DNA from: Sediminibacterium sp.
Lineage (GTDB): Bacteria; Bacteroidota; Bacteroidia; Chitinophagales; Chitinophagaceae
Reading direction: 5' to 3'
NCBI GenBank assembly: GCA_017537025.1
Contig: JAFWCB010000002.1
Span: 124,001-188,000 of the forward strand
DNA: 64,000 bases
Positions 34,653 to 44,054 of the stretch are shown in pieces. Below the pieces are notes generated by a model. The model did no database searches and was not told the DNA's origin. It saw only the letters and a program-made list of their open reading frames with translations. Position 1 is the stretch's first letter; each line of letters begins with the position of its first letter. A program made the position numbers and the translations under genes.

Positions 34653-35840
34653 ATGTCTAAAGAGACCTTTAAGAGGGAGAAACCTCACGTAAACGTTGGT
34701 ACTATTGGTCACGTTGACCATGGTAAAACCACTTTGACTGCTGCCATTACGGACATCTTATCTAAGAAAGGTCTGGCACAGGCTAAGAAATATGATGAGA
34801 TTGATGGAGCGCCTGAAGAAAAAGAGCGTGGTATCACTATCAATACTGCTCACGTAGAATACCAAACAGCTAATCGTCACTACGCGCACGTTGACTGTCC
34901 CGGTCACGCCGATTATGTTAAAAACATGATTACCGGTGCGGCTCAGATGGATGGAGCAATTCTTGTAGTTGCTGCTACTGACGGTCCGATGCCTCAAACT
35001 AAAGAACACATTTTGTTGGCTCGCCAGGTAGGTGTACCTCAAATTGTTGTTTTCATGAATAAAGTTGACTTAGTAGACGATCCTGAATTATTAGAGTTAG
35101 TGGAAATGGAAATTCGTGAGTTATTAAGCTCTTATGGTTTCGATGGTGATAATACGCCAATTATCCAAGGTTCTGCTACAGGTGCATTAGCCGGAGAAGC
35201 TAAGTGGGTTGAGAAAATCGACGAATTAATGGCTGCTGTAGATAGCTATATCCCATTACCTCCTCGTCCGATTGATTTACCTTTCTTGATGTCTGTAGAA
35301 GACGTATTCTCTATTACCGGTCGTGGTACTGTTGCTACCGGTCGTATTGAGCGTGGTATCATCAAAGTAGGTGAAGCTGTTGAGATCGTAGGTTTGATGG
35401 AATCTGCATTGAGCTCTACCGTAACAGGTGTTGAAATGTTTAAGAAATTATTAGATGAAGGTCAAGCCGGTGATAATGCAGGTTTACTACTTCGTGGTAT
35501 TGAGAAAAAAGATATCCGTAGAGGTATGGTAATCTGTAAGCCAGGTTCTATTACTCCGCACACAGATTTCAAAGGTGAAGTATACGTGTTGAGCAAAGAA
35601 GAAGGTGGCCGTCACACTCCATTCTTTAATAAATATCGTCCTCAGTTCTATTTCCGTACCACAGACGTAACTGGTGAAGTAACTTTACCGGAAGGAACTG
35701 AAATGGTAATGCCTGGTGATAACATCGGATTAAGCGTGAAGTTGATTCAGCCGATTGCGATGGAAAAAGGATTGAAATTCGCTATCCGTGAGGGTGGTAG
35801 AACAGTAGGTGCCGGACAGGTAACTGAGATTGTTAAGTAA
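34653..35840 (+). CDS. tuf: translation elongation factor Tu
   Basis: A 395-residue EF-Tu of full length. GTP-binding motifs are GHVDHGKT (residues 19-26), DCPGH and NKVD; the switch I region has RGITINTAH. Domains II and III are complete. It brings aminoacyl-tRNA to the ribosome. It is in one transcription unit with four upstream tRNAs and probably the downstream tRNA-Trp, secE and nusG. The leader just before the ATG is A-rich (AAACCGATAAAA) with no SD. Confidence 0.99.
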   Translation: MSKETFKREKPHVNVGTIGHVDHGKTTLTAAITDILSKKGLAQAKKYDEIDGAPEEKERGITINTAHVEYQTANRHYAHVDCPGHADYVKNMITGAAQMDGAILVVAATDGPMPQTKEHILLARQVGVPQIVVFMNKVDLVDDPELLELVEMEIRELLSSYGFDGDNTPIIQGSATGALAGEAKWVEKIDELMAAVDSYIPLPPRPIDLPFLMSVEDVFSITGRGTVATGRIERGIIKVGEAVEIVGLMESALSSTVTGVEMFKKLLDEGQAGDNAGLLLRGIEKKDIRRGMVICKPGSITPHTDFKGEVYVLSKEEGGRHTPFFNKYRPQFYFRTTDVTGEVTLPEGTEMVMPGDNIGLSVKLIQPIAMEKGLKFAIREGGRTVGAGQVTEIVK

Positions 35841-35922
35841 TCGCATATTACAAATAGTCAAGAGTCATTGGTTGCTAGTTCGTATATTTACGGGCGAATA
35901 GTCAATGACTATTGACTTTAAT

Positions 35923-35993
35923 ACGGGCATGGTGCAACGGTAGCATACGGGTCTCCAAAACCTTTGATCTGGGTTCGAATCCTAGTGCCCGTG
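35923..35993 (+). tRNA. tRNA-Trp (anticodon CCA)
   Basis: A 71-base cloverleaf with acceptor ACGGGCA/TGCCCGT, anticodon loop CTCCAAA (CCA) and T-arm GGGTTCGAATCCT. It sits between tuf and secE as in many Bacteroidota. A short hairpin (AGTCAAT/ATTGACT, 35900-35917) lies just before it. Confidence 0.95.
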
Positions 35994-36009
35994 CGAATAA
36001 AAAAAGAAG

Positions 36010-36204
36010 ATGAACAAAATCACTACTTATTTCAAAGAGAGCTACAGTGAGCTGTTGGAGAAAGTGACCTGGCCAACCTGGTTGCAGTTACAACAAAGCA
36101 CTGTAATTGTGTTGGTTGCTACGGTAATTATTACAGCCATGGTATGGGTTATGGATTTCTCGAGCAACCAGTTATTGAAATTGATTTATTCTTTATTCAA
36201 GTAA
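36010..36204 (+). CDS. secE: preprotein translocase subunit SecE
   Basis: A 64-residue short SecE with one membrane helix (about residues 26-47) after the conserved amphipathic segment ELLEKVTWPTW. It clamps SecY in the Sec translocon. Gene order tRNA-Trp-secE-nusG is conserved, and nusG starts six bases after its stop. Confidence 0.95.
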   Translation: MNKITTYFKESYSELLEKVTWPTWLQLQQSTVIVLVATVIITAMVWVMDFSSNQLLKLIYSLFK

Positions 36205-36210
36205 GAAAAA

Positions 36211-36807
36211 ATGGAAGCAGTTATTACTGAAAATACTGTTGCACCTCAGCAAGATACCAAATGGTATGTGCTGCGTGTTGTAAGCGGTAAAGAGCGAAAA
36301 GTGAAAGAGTATCTGGATAAAGATATTATCAGAAGCGGCTGGCAGGAATTGATTAAACAGGTGTTCTTACCTATGGAAAAAGTATATAAAGTGCAGAACG
36401 GTAAAAAAGTGATGCGCGAGAAAAACTATTTCCCTGGGTATGTGATGATGGAAGTACTAGAAGGCAAGTTGAATGATGATATGATTCAACATATCAGTAA
36501 TATCAGTAATGTAATGCACTTTCTTACTGATGGTAAGGGTTCAAAAGGAAATATCATCAGTTTGCGTAAAGCTGAGGTAAATAAAATGCTCGGTAAGGTA
36601 GATGAAATGAATGATCAAGGTGTTACTATGAGTGAGCCTTTTATCGTTGGTGAAACTATCAAAATTATTGAAGGTCCATTTAATGATTTCAACGGTGTTA
36701 TTGAAGAGGTAAATGATGAGAAAAAGAAACTCAAGGTTACCGTTAAGATTTTTGGTAGATCTACACCTGTTGAGTTAAACTATATGCAAGTAGAAAAAAT
36801 ATCATAA
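36211..36807 (+). CDS. nusG: transcription termination/antitermination protein NusG
   Basis: A 198-residue NusG. The N-terminal NGN domain (about 15-120) has KWYVLRVVSGKERKVKEYL and FPGYVMMEV; the C-terminal KOW domain holds EGPFNDFNGVIEEVN. It binds RNA polymerase and links transcription to translation or Rho. Unlike the usual order, rplK does not follow directly: a terminator and three sugar genes come between. Confidence 0.97.
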   Translation: MEAVITENTVAPQQDTKWYVLRVVSGKERKVKEYLDKDIIRSGWQELIKQVFLPMEKVYKVQNGKKVMREKNYFPGYVMMEVLEGKLNDDMIQHISNISNVMHFLTDGKGSKGNIISLRKAEVNKMLGKVDEMNDQGVTMSEPFIVGETIKIIEGPFNDFNGVIEEVNDEKKKLKVTVKIFGRSTPVELNYMQVEKIS

Positions 36808-36828
36808 ATTATAGATTGTCAATTAGTT

Positions 36829-36862
36829 AAGCCATTTGCTCCCCGGAACAAATGGCTTTTTT
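36829..36862 (+). terminator. intrinsic terminator after nusG
   Basis: AAGCCATTTG pairs with CAAATGGCTT over a 10-base loop, and the stem runs into TTTTTT. It ends the tuf-secE-nusG transcript. Confidence 0.9.
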
Positions 36863-36950
36863 AATTAATTTTTAATATTTATATGCGTAAAGGCCATTTT
36901 TACAAACTAAAAACTTAAATTTACTAAAGATTAAAAAAAGCTTAAAATAA

Positions 36951-37835
36951 ATGCGCATCGCTCATCTCATCATCACTTATACCAATCCTGAGCAAACAGA
37001 GCGGATGATTAGGCGCATGCACCACCCAGATTTTGATTTTTATATACATGTAGACGCCAAACTCCCCATCTCCTCTCATAAGGCGCTTACTGCCATACCC
37101 AATGTGTATCTTATTAAGAATCGTATAAAAGTGCAATGGGCTGCGTATAGTACCATGCAGGCAATATTCAATTCATTACAGGAAATCTTAAATTCTGCGC
37201 GTTCCTACGATTTTATTTCTTTGATGAGCGGACAAGATTACCCTATAAAATCTGCGCAATACATGCAGGAGTTTTTTGCGGAAAGAAGGGGTAAACTGCT
37301 ATTAAAATATCGATCTTTTGAAGGCGATTGGGAAGAAGCGTTTCAACGTGTGAACCGGTATCATCTTACGAATTATCAATTTAAAGGGCAATATCGACTC
37401 CAGCAAATGATCAATTTTTTGGTCAAAAGGGTAGTACCTAGATTATCTTTCTACGGAAGTTCTATGTTTTGGGCCATTTCACCGGAAGCGGCAGAATATG
37501 TATTGGAAAGAGTAGATAGAAATAAAAAACTGAAACGATTCTTCCATTTCACTTGGGGATCTGATGAATTTTTGGTGCAAACTATTTTAATGAATTCTCC
37601 TTTTGCCTCTCAAATCAGCAATGAAAATTGTCATTATTACGAACACCCGCCTAAAACACCGAGTCCCAAAATTTTTACAACAGACGATTTTTCCAATATC
37701 ATTTCTTCCGATCGGATTTATGCGCGTAAATTCGATATTGCTAAAGACAGTTTTATCCTCGACAAAATTGATCAACAGCTGCATCAGCCTATAGATATGT
37801 TAACAGAGGGAGAGTGGAAAGCTAAAATAGTGTAA
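36951..37835 (+). CDS. beta-1,6-N-acetylglucosaminyltransferase family protein (GT14, core-2 branching type)
   Basis: A 294-residue protein of the core-2/I-branching family. It starts with AHLIITYTNPEQ, followed by FDFYIHVDAKLP, ISLMSGQDYPI and SSMFWAIS, all typical of the bacterial group. It would add a sugar to a surface glycan; the exact linkage cannot be read from sequence. It is the first of three sugar genes lying between nusG and rplK, 5 bases from the next gene. The leader (36863-36950) is AT-rich with no clear consensus promoter. Confidence 0.85.
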   Translation: MRIAHLIITYTNPEQTERMIRRMHHPDFDFYIHVDAKLPISSHKALTAIPNVYLIKNRIKVQWAAYSTMQAIFNSLQEILNSARSYDFISLMSGQDYPIKSAQYMQEFFAERRGKLLLKYRSFEGDWEEAFQRVNRYHLTNYQFKGQYRLQQMINFLVKRVVPRLSFYGSSMFWAISPEAAEYVLERVDRNKKLKRFFHFTWGSDEFLVQTILMNSPFASQISNENCHYYEHPPKTPSPKIFTTDDFSNIISSDRIYARKFDIAKDSFILDKIDQQLHQPIDMLTEGEWKAKIV

Positions 37836-37840
37836 ACCCA

Positions 37841-38224
37841 ATGGCCTACCTGATCAAATTAAATAACTTTACTGATAGTAGAGGGAATCTTACCGTTTTA
37901 GATGATGTAGAGAAACTACTTCCATTTTCCATCAAGCGTTTTTTTTATATCTATAAAGTTGACGATTCTTTAAGAGGAGGTCACAGGCATCGTACAACGC
38001 AACAAGCGGTCATTTGCATAAATGGGAGTTGCGTAGTTACCAATAATAACGGAGAAGAAAAGGAAAGCTTTTTATTGGATGATCCTTCTAAATGTTTGAT
38101 ATTAGAAACCAAAGACTGGCATCAAATGCATAGTTTTTCTTCAGATGCCATTTTAATTGTTTTTGCTTCTACTACCTTTGATGCATCAGATTATATTTTT
38201 GAACCGTATCCGGACAAAGCATGA
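37841..38224 (+). CDS. FdtA/QdtA-like dTDP-4-keto-6-deoxyhexose 3,4-ketoisomerase
   Basis: A 127-residue cupin. LRGGHRHRTTQQAVICINGSC carries the family's RGxHxH catalytic histidines and a beta-sandwich core. FdtA and QdtA turn dTDP-4-keto-6-deoxyglucose into 3-keto sugars, which a DegT-type aminotransferase then aminates. That aminotransferase is the very next gene, overlapping as ATGA. The pair therefore points to dTDP-3-amino-3,6-dideoxyhexose synthesis (Fuc3N or Qui3N type). Confidence 0.85.
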   Translation: MAYLIKLNNFTDSRGNLTVLDDVEKLLPFSIKRFFYIYKVDDSLRGGHRHRTTQQAVICINGSCVVTNNNGEEKESFLLDDPSKCLILETKDWHQMHSFSSDAILIVFASTTFDASDYIFEPYPDKA

Positions 38225-39315
38225 TTCCATACGATAACTTAGGAAAAGTAAATGAAGGCTTCAAGGTATTATTTCAACAAGAATTCGAATCTTTTTTAGA
38301 TACTGGTTGGTATATTCTGGGAGAAGGAGTAAATACTTTTGAGCAAGCATTTGCGGCATATCATAATACTGATTTTTGCATAGGTGTTGCCAATGGGTTA
38401 GATGCATTAGTGCTATCCTTACAAGTACTCAACTTACCAAAAGGTTCAGAAATAATAGTTCCTGCCAATACCTATATTGCCTCTATTATTTCTATCATTC
38501 ATGCCGGGCATATTCCTGTTTTAGTAGAGCCTGATATTCAGACTTACAATATTGACCCCCATAAAATAGAAGAAGCTATCACGTCAAAAACAAAAGCTAT
38601 TATGGTGGTTCATCTGTATGGTAAATGTTGCGAAATGGATCTGATAGGGGAGATAGCGAGTAAGTATGGATTACCTATTATTGAGGATTGTGCGCAGGCA
38701 CATGATGCCACTTATAAGGGTCAAAAAGCAGGAACTTTTGGTGTATTGGGCGCTTTCAGTTTCTACCCCAGTAAAAGCTTGGGTGCTTTGGGCGATGCCG
38801 GCGCTATTATAACTAATAATGCCCATTATAAGGACTTATTGAAACAACTCCGAAATTATGGGTCGCATAACAAATACTATAATGATGTAATTGGCTCAAA
38901 TAGCAGGCTCGATGAGTTGCAGGCCCTGTTTTTAAAAATTAAATTACCCTATCTAGAAGCTATCACAGCTCATAAAAGAAAACTGGCTACATTGTATAGG
39001 GAAGGTTTGGATGATCGTTTTATTAAGCCTGTAGTTCAAAAAGATCAGGAAGATGTATATCATATCTTCAATATACGTTACCCGCACCGCGACCGTTTAA
39101 AAACCTATTTATACGAGCATGGTATAGGAACAGAAATTCATTACCCTGTTGCTCCCCATCATCAAAAAGCCCTTCAACCTTGGTATCATGGGCATCAATT
39201 CCCCATTTCGGAGGAAATTCACGCCACTTCGCTGAGCTTACCCTGCTCATATTGCCATACAAAAGCAGAGATTATGAGGGTTATTGAGGTTATTAATGCG
39301 TTCGAAGCCAGTTAA
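38221..39315 (+). CDS. DegT/DnrJ/EryC1/StrS sugar aminotransferase (FdtB-like)
   Basis: A 364-residue PLP enzyme of normal length. Landmarks are GVANGLDALVLSL (PLP-phosphate binding), EDCAQAHDA and FSFYPSKSLGALGDAG, in which Lys near residue 184 forms the Schiff base. It would transfer an amino group from glutamate to a 3-keto dTDP-sugar made by the preceding isomerase, with which it overlaps by four bases. The gene ends 171 bases before rplK. Confidence 0.92.
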   Translation: MIPYDNLGKVNEGFKVLFQQEFESFLDTGWYILGEGVNTFEQAFAAYHNTDFCIGVANGLDALVLSLQVLNLPKGSEIIVPANTYIASIISIIHAGHIPVLVEPDIQTYNIDPHKIEEAITSKTKAIMVVHLYGKCCEMDLIGEIASKYGLPIIEDCAQAHDATYKGQKAGTFGVLGAFSFYPSKSLGALGDAGAIITNNAHYKDLLKQLRNYGSHNKYYNDVIGSNSRLDELQALFLKIKLPYLEAITAHKRKLATLYREGLDDRFIKPVVQKDQEDVYHIFNIRYPHRDRLKTYLYEHGIGTEIHYPVAPHHQKALQPWYHGHQFPISEEIHATSLSLPCSYCHTKAEIMRVIEVINAFEAS

Positions 39316-39319
39316 ATCT

Positions 39320-39393
39320 TCAATCTTCAATCTGGAATCTGGTTTGAATTGATTTAATTTCAGATTGCAGATTGAAAATTCCCAGATTCTCTT
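39320..39393. repeat. AATCTTC/CAGATTG inverted-repeat spacer
   Basis: TCAATCTGGAATCTG and CAGATTGCAGATTGA can pair with one mismatch, forming a long hairpin that also holds the -33 part of the rplK promoter. The same words appear at 31592-31619 and 41216-41275. Confidence 0.65.
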
Positions 39394-39401
39394 TATCTTT
39401 G
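39372..39401 (+). promoter_or_regulatory. promoter of rplK operon
   Basis: TTG at 39372-39374, 19 bases, TATCTTTG at 39394-39401. It follows the sugar genes, so the ribosomal protein operon has its own start. Confidence 0.7.
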
Positions 39402-39442
39402 CCGCCCCAAAAGTTCTTTAACGAGAATGATTGAATTTGGGA

Positions 39443-39461
39443 GTCGCGCCGAAGGCGCGAC
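39443..39461 (+). promoter_or_regulatory. perfect GC-rich hairpin in rplK leader
   Basis: GTCGCGCC and GGCGCGAC pair perfectly around GAA. It lies in the predicted leader, 26 bases before the rplK ATG. It may be a leader structure or a dispersed palindrome of the kind seen at 24333 and 34512. Confidence 0.55.
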
Positions 39462-39486
39462 GCTAAAACCAATAAAATCGAAAAAA

Positions 39487-39930
39487 ATGGCAAAAGAAAT
39501 CTCCGGCTTCGTGAAGCTGCAGGTGAAAGGCGGTCAAGCCAATCCTGCGCCTCCCGTTGGTCCAGCACTCGGTTCAAAGGGTGTAAACATTATGGAGTTC
39601 TGCAAGCAGTTTAATGCACGTACGCAGGACAAAATGGGAAAAGTTGTTCCCGTTATTATTACGGTTTATTCCGACAAATCTTTCGACTTTGTTATCAAAA
39701 CAGCACCTGCTGCTGTTCAGCTAATGGAAGCTGCTAAGATTCAAAAAGGATCTAAAGAAAGTAACCGTTCTAAAGTAGGTAAAGTAACCTGGGCACAGGT
39801 AGAAACCATTGCCAAGGATAAAATGCCTGATCTTAATGCATTCACCTTAGAAAGCGCCATGAGTATGGTTGCCGGTACTGCACGCAGTATGGGTTTAACC
39901 GTTGATGGTAAAGCTCCCTGGGAAAACTAA
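39487..39930 (+). CDS. rplK: 50S ribosomal protein L11
   Basis: A 147-residue L11. The ATG at 39487 is chosen since L11 begins [13 protein letters not shown]; an upstream in-frame ATG at 39427 would add 20 residues encoded by leader hairpin sequence. [16 protein letters not shown] is the conserved proline-rich segment. It forms the stalk base and GTPase centre. rplA follows after 25 bases. Confidence 0.97.
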   Translation: MAKEISGFVKLQVKGGQANPAPPVGPALGSKGVNIMEFCKQFNARTQDKMGKVVPVIITVYSDKSFDFVIKTAPAAVQLMEAAKIQKGSKESNRSKVGKVTWAQVETIAKDKMPDLNAFTLESAMSMVAGTARSMGLTVDGKAPWEN

Positions 39931-39955
39931 TTTATTCACCTTATAACAGAAAAAC

Positions 39956-40648
39956 ATGTCACTTACTAAAAAAAGAAAAGTAGCAGCTGCCAAGGTGGAT
40001 AAAACAAAAGTTTATTCATTGAAGGAAGCTTCTTCACTTGTAAAAGAAATCAACTGTACCAAATTTGACAGCTCTGTAGATTTACATATCCGCTTGGGTG
40101 TAGATCCTAAAAAAGCAGACCAACAAGTACGTGGTACCGTATCGTTACCACATGGTACCGGTAAAACAAAAAAAGTATTAGTGCTTTGCACACCCGATAA
40201 AGAAGCGGCTGCTAAAGAAGCAGGCGCCGATTATATTGGTTTAGATGAGTTTATTACCAAAATTGAAGGCGGTTGGGTAGATGTAGATGTTATTATTGCT
40301 ACACCTGCTGTAATGCCTAAAATTGGTAAACTCGGTAAAGTATTAGGTCCACGTAACTTAATGCCCAACCCTAAAACAGGAACCGTTACCAACGATGTAG
40401 CTGCTGCTGTAAATGAAGTTAAGGGTGGTAAAATTGCATTTAAAGTAGATAAAGCAGGTATTGTTCACGCTTCTATTGGTCGCGTTTCATTTGCCCCTGA
40501 GAAAATTGCCGAGAACAGTGCTGAGTTGATCAATGCTATCATTAAGTTGAAACCATCTTCTGCCAAAGGTATATACCTGAAAGGCGCAAGTATGGCCAGC
40601 ACCATGAGCCCCGGTATTGCTTTAGACACAAAATCATTAATGAACTAA
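39956..40648 (+). CDS. rplA: 50S ribosomal protein L1
   Basis: A 230-residue L1 with the family motifs [19 protein letters not shown] and [11 protein letters not shown]. It forms the L1 stalk near the E site and in many bacteria represses its own operon by binding the leader. It is between rplK and rplJ in the standard order. Confidence 0.97.
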   Translation: MSLTKKRKVAAAKVDKTKVYSLKEASSLVKEINCTKFDSSVDLHIRLGVDPKKADQQVRGTVSLPHGTGKTKKVLVLCTPDKEAAAKEAGADYIGLDEFITKIEGGWVDVDVIIATPAVMPKIGKLGKVLGPRNLMPNPKTGTVTNDVAAAVNEVKGGKIAFKVDKAGIVHASIGRVSFAPEKIAENSAELINAIIKLKPSSAKGIYLKGASMASTMSPGIALDTKSLMN

Positions 40649-40704
40649 TCCTAGTGATTCTTGCTTCGGCGGGAAAATGACCTGGGTCTTAAAAAAAATT
40701 AGTT

Positions 40705-41211
40705 ATGACAAAAGATCAAAAAAATGAAGTGATAGAAGTGTTGAAAGAGAAATTTTCTCAATACAACAACTTCTACATTACAGATACAGAATCGCTTACG
40801 GTAGCGCAAGTATCTAGCTTACGCAGAACTTGTTTTGATAAACAAGTAGAGATGAAAGTGGCTAAGAACACTTTGATCCGTAAAGCATTAGAATCTATTG
40901 ACGCTGAAAAATATGCAGGGGTTTACGAATCATTGCATAATGTAACAGCATTATTATTTTCTGAGAACCCTAAAGAGCCAGCTTTGATCCTAAGTTCTTT
41001 CCGTAAATCAAGTAATGGAGAGAAGCCACAGTTGAAAGCTGCGTTCATAAACGGAGATATTTATACCGGAGATAATAACCTGAAAGCACTTACCCAAATT
41101 AAGACGAAGAATGAATTAATTGGGGAAGTAATCGGATTGTTACAATCTCCTGCAAAACGCGTACTCGCCGGTTTATTACACCATCACGAGAAGCAAGCAG
41201 AAATAGTTTAA
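40705..41211 (+). CDS. rplJ: 50S ribosomal protein L10
   Basis: A 168-residue L10. The N-terminal rRNA-binding domain includes KVAKNTLIRKAL; the C-terminal helix, which holds L7/L12 dimers, ends in LHHHEKQAE. The 56-base spacer after rplA could hold a short leader structure but I could not define one. The gap to rplL is unusually long at 162 bases. Confidence 0.97.
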   Translation: MTKDQKNEVIEVLKEKFSQYNNFYITDTESLTVAQVSSLRRTCFDKQVEMKVAKNTLIRKALESIDAEKYAGVYESLHNVTALLFSENPKEPALILSSFRKSSNGEKPQLKAAFINGDIYTGDNNLKALTQIKTKNELIGEVIGLLQSPAKRVLAGLLHHHEKQAEIV

Positions 41212-41215
41212 TCTG

Positions 41216-41275
41216 GAATCTTCAATTAACAATCTGGCGAATAATCCAGATCGTAGATTTCAGATTGAAGATTAA
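41216..41275. repeat. inverted repeat between rplJ and rplL
   Basis: AATCTTCAAT near 41219 and ATTGAAGATT near 41264 are complementary, with further AATCTGG/CCAGAT pairing between. It may fold in the mRNA and alter the L10:L12 expression ratio. The words are shared with the 39320-39393 spacer. Confidence 0.6.
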
Positions 41276-41373
41276 AATAAACCCAGGCCTGAGGGACTAT
41301 AAAGGCAAATTTTTTTAAAACCCTCCGTCGGATTCGATCATTCGGATATGAAGACGGAAAAAATTTAAACACA

Positions 41374-41748
41374 ATGGCAGACGTAAAAGCATTAGCTGAA
41401 TCATTAGTAAGCTTAACAGTAAAAGAAGTACAAGAATTAGCCGATGTATTAAAGGCTGATTACGGTATTGAACCAGCTGCAGCAGCAGTAGTAGTAGCAA
41501 GCGGCGATGGCGGTGGCGCAGCAGCAGTTGAAGAGAAAACAGCATTTGATGTTATTCTTGTAAGCGGTGGTGCAAGCAAATTAGGCGTGGTTAAAATCGT
41601 TAAAGAATTAACCGGCTTAGGTTTGAAAGAAGCAAAAGACTTAGTAGATGGTGCTCCGAAGCCCATTAAAGAAGGCGTATCTAAAGCAGAAGCCGACGAT
41701 TTAGCCGCTAAGTTAAAAGAAGCCGGTGCTGAGGTAGAAATCAAGTAA
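41374..41748 (+). CDS. rplL: 50S ribosomal protein L7/L12
   Basis: A 124-residue L7/L12. The N-terminal dimerisation helix is followed by an Ala-rich hinge (about 34-52, [18 protein letters not shown]), and the C-terminal domain has [20 protein letters not shown], which contacts translation factors. It is the last gene before a clear terminator; rpoB does not follow directly here. Confidence 0.98.
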   Translation: MADVKALAESLVSLTVKEVQELADVLKADYGIEPAAAAVVVASGDGGGAAAVEEKTAFDVILVSGGASKLGVVKIVKELTGLGLKEAKDLVDGAPKPIKEGVSKAEADDLAAKLKEAGAEVEIK

Positions 41749-41771
41749 TTGGGTACTTCTGAAATAATCGA

Positions 41772-41802
41772 GCCTCCGACGATTTTGTCGGAGGCTTTTT
41801 TA
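41772..41802 (+). terminator. intrinsic terminator after rplL
   Basis: GCCTCCGAC pairs perfectly with GTCGGAGGC over 6 bases, followed by TTTTTT. It ends the rplKAJL transcript. Confidence 0.92.
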
Positions 41803-41832
41803 TTAGTTTTATGTCTCTAATTAATGATTACC

Positions 41833-43845
41833 ATGAAAAAAATCGCATTTATTGCTTTGGTGGCTTTCGCTGCCTGTAAAACAAAAACGGATACAAAAAG
41901 CTATTTCGACCGCGCCGGAATGGATACTACTATTCACCCCGGTGACAACTTCTTCCAATATGCTAATGGTACTTGGATGAAAAATGCAAAAATACCCGAC
42001 GATCAAAGCGGCTGGGGAAGCTTCTACACTTTATATGATGAAAACCTCGCAAAGCTGCGTACTATTTTAGACGAAACTGCGGCTAAAACAGATCATCCCA
42101 AAGGATCAGCCGCACAAAAAGTAGGAGACTTCTACGCGAGCGGTATGGATACTACGGGGATTGAGAAAAAAGGATTTGAGCCCCTTAAACCTATGCTTAC
42201 CAAAATAGATGCTGTTAAAGATTATAAAGAACTATTACAATTATTGGCAGAAAGCGAAGTAAACGGAGAGGGGGATCTCTTTTCATTTTATGTGGGTGCC
42301 GATGAGCGTAACAGTGCGAAAAATATTTTAATACTCAGCCAAACAGGTACTACACTACCCGAAAAAGATTATTATACGAAGCGAGATTCTATCACTAAAA
42401 ATTTTCGCTCTAAATTGGCGAGCCATGCTGCGAAATATTTTGAACTTACTGGAACAGATGCAGCCAAGGCACAAAAAAATGCTGCACAAATAGTAGCCCT
42501 CGAAACCCAAATAGCAGCCTCTCATCTTACTCCCGTTGAACAACGCGATCCGATAAAAAATTACAATAAAATATCGATCGCCGAATTACAAAAGCGGGCT
42601 CCGAATATTATGTGGAGTACCATGTTGGAGAAAATAGGTACCAAAACAGATAGTATTAATGTAGCACAGCCCAAATACTATGAGGCGCTTAGTAGCTTAT
42701 TGGCATCTCAGCCTATCGATGTTTGGAAAAATAAAGTAAAGTTTGATTATATATCTGCTAAAGCAGGTTTATTGAGCAAGGCATTCAGAGATGAAAGATT
42801 TGCCTTCAATCAATTATTCTCCGGAGCTAAAAAACAAGAAGATCGTTGGAAAGTGATGGTGAATAGAACCGATGCAAACTTAAAAGATCTACTAGGAGAA
42901 GTATATGTTCAAAAATACTTTCCACCTGAGGCAAAAAAAAGAATGGACGAGTTAGTCAATAATTTACAACAAGCCTTTAAAGCCAGAATTAATAAACTCG
43001 ATTGGATGAGTGATTCTACGAAAACGCGTGCACAGGAAAAATTAGCCGCCTTCCTCAAAAAAATCGGATATCCTTCTGTTTGGAAAAAATATGATGATGT
43101 AACAATCACACGCGATAACCTTTTTGAAAATATGCGGCAAATAGCTGCGCATGATCATAAAGAAGCTATTGCAAAAATTGGCAAAGCAGTAGATAAAACA
43201 GAATGGCAAATGACCCCGCCAACCGTAAATGCATATTATAATCCAACTTTCAATGAAATTGTATTTCCTGCAGGTATTCTTCAGTTTCCATTTTTCGATT
43301 TAGGTGCCGATGATGCCATTAACTATGGGGGAATAGGCATGGTTATAGGCCATGAAATGACCCATGGTTTCGACGATCAGGGCCGTCAGTACGATGCTGT
43401 GGGCAATTTAAAAGACTGGTGGACAAAAACCGACGGTGATAAATTCAAACAAAAAGCAGATGGGGTAGTAGCTCAATATAATAACTATGTAGTGCTCGAT
43501 AGTTTACATGTAAATGGCTCACTTACGCTAGGTGAAAACTTGGCTGATATTGGCGGTTTAGCCATTGCCTACGATGCATTTAAAATGACTAAGCAAGGGC
43601 AGAGTTCCGATAAAATTGATGGCTTTACCCCCGATCAACGCTTTTTCTTAGGATTTGCCCAGGTTTGGAAACTAATAAACAGACCGGAAACGATGCGCAC
43701 CCGTATTTCCATCGATCCCCATTCGCCAGAAGAATTCCGGGTTAATGGTCCGGTGGCCAATTTCGACCCTTTCTATGCCGCTTTTGGGGTAACGGAAAAA
43801 CATAAACTTTACCGGAAACCGGCAGATCGGGCCAAAATCTGGTAG
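41833..43845 (+). CDS. M13 (neprilysin/PepO) family zinc metallopeptidase, probable lipoprotein
   Basis: A 670-residue peptidase. The ATG at 41833 is chosen over 41824 since it opens a short signal (MKKIAFIALVAFAAC) with a likely lipidated Cys15. The N-terminal M13 domain is followed by the catalytic domain with VIGHEMTHGFDDQG (zinc HExxH) and GENLADIGG (third ligand Glu). It would cut oligopeptides in the periplasm or at the outer surface. It lies between the rplL terminator and the rpoB promoter, an unusual site for a peptidase. Confidence 0.92.
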   Translation: MKKIAFIALVAFAACKTKTDTKSYFDRAGMDTTIHPGDNFFQYANGTWMKNAKIPDDQSGWGSFYTLYDENLAKLRTILDETAAKTDHPKGSAAQKVGDFYASGMDTTGIEKKGFEPLKPMLTKIDAVKDYKELLQLLAESEVNGEGDLFSFYVGADERNSAKNILILSQTGTTLPEKDYYTKRDSITKNFRSKLASHAAKYFELTGTDAAKAQKNAAQIVALETQIAASHLTPVEQRDPIKNYNKISIAELQKRAPNIMWSTMLEKIGTKTDSINVAQPKYYEALSSLLASQPIDVWKNKVKFDYISAKAGLLSKAFRDERFAFNQLFSGAKKQEDRWKVMVNRTDANLKDLLGEVYVQKYFPPEAKKRMDELVNNLQQAFKARINKLDWMSDSTKTRAQEKLAAFLKKIGYPSVWKKYDDVTITRDNLFENMRQIAAHDHKEAIAKIGKAVDKTEWQMTPPTVNAYYNPTFNEIVFPAGILQFPFFDLGADDAINYGGIGMVIGHEMTHGFDDQGRQYDAVGNLKDWWTKTDGDKFKQKADGVVAQYNNYVVLDSLHVNGSLTLGENLADIGGLAIAYDAFKMTKQGQSSDKIDGFTPDQRFFLGFAQVWKLINRPETMRTRISIDPHSPEEFRVNGPVANFDPFYAAFGVTEKHKLYRKPADRAKIW

Positions 43846-43886
43846 AAATATTTATTCACATTGGGTGGTTTGGCGTAAAATTTGTT

Positions 43887-43917
43887 TTTGCGGTTGCCAC
43901 CCCTTTCCTTACCTTTG
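43887..43917 (+). promoter_or_regulatory. promoter of rpoBC
   Basis: TTTG at 43887-43890, 19 bases, TACCTTTG at 43910-43917. This exact consensus match gives rpoBC its own promoter and predicts a leader of about 130 bases. Confidence 0.78.
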
Positions 43918-44054
43918 CCATCCTTAATTTTGGGCGAATTAGCGGGTGGACATTTTTATCATTGCATTTGAATGATGAATGCGCCGATTGTACGTTAAGA
44001 GAATTTCACCGTTCTCCCCAATATTTTATCGCATAAAACCGGTTTTACATAAAT

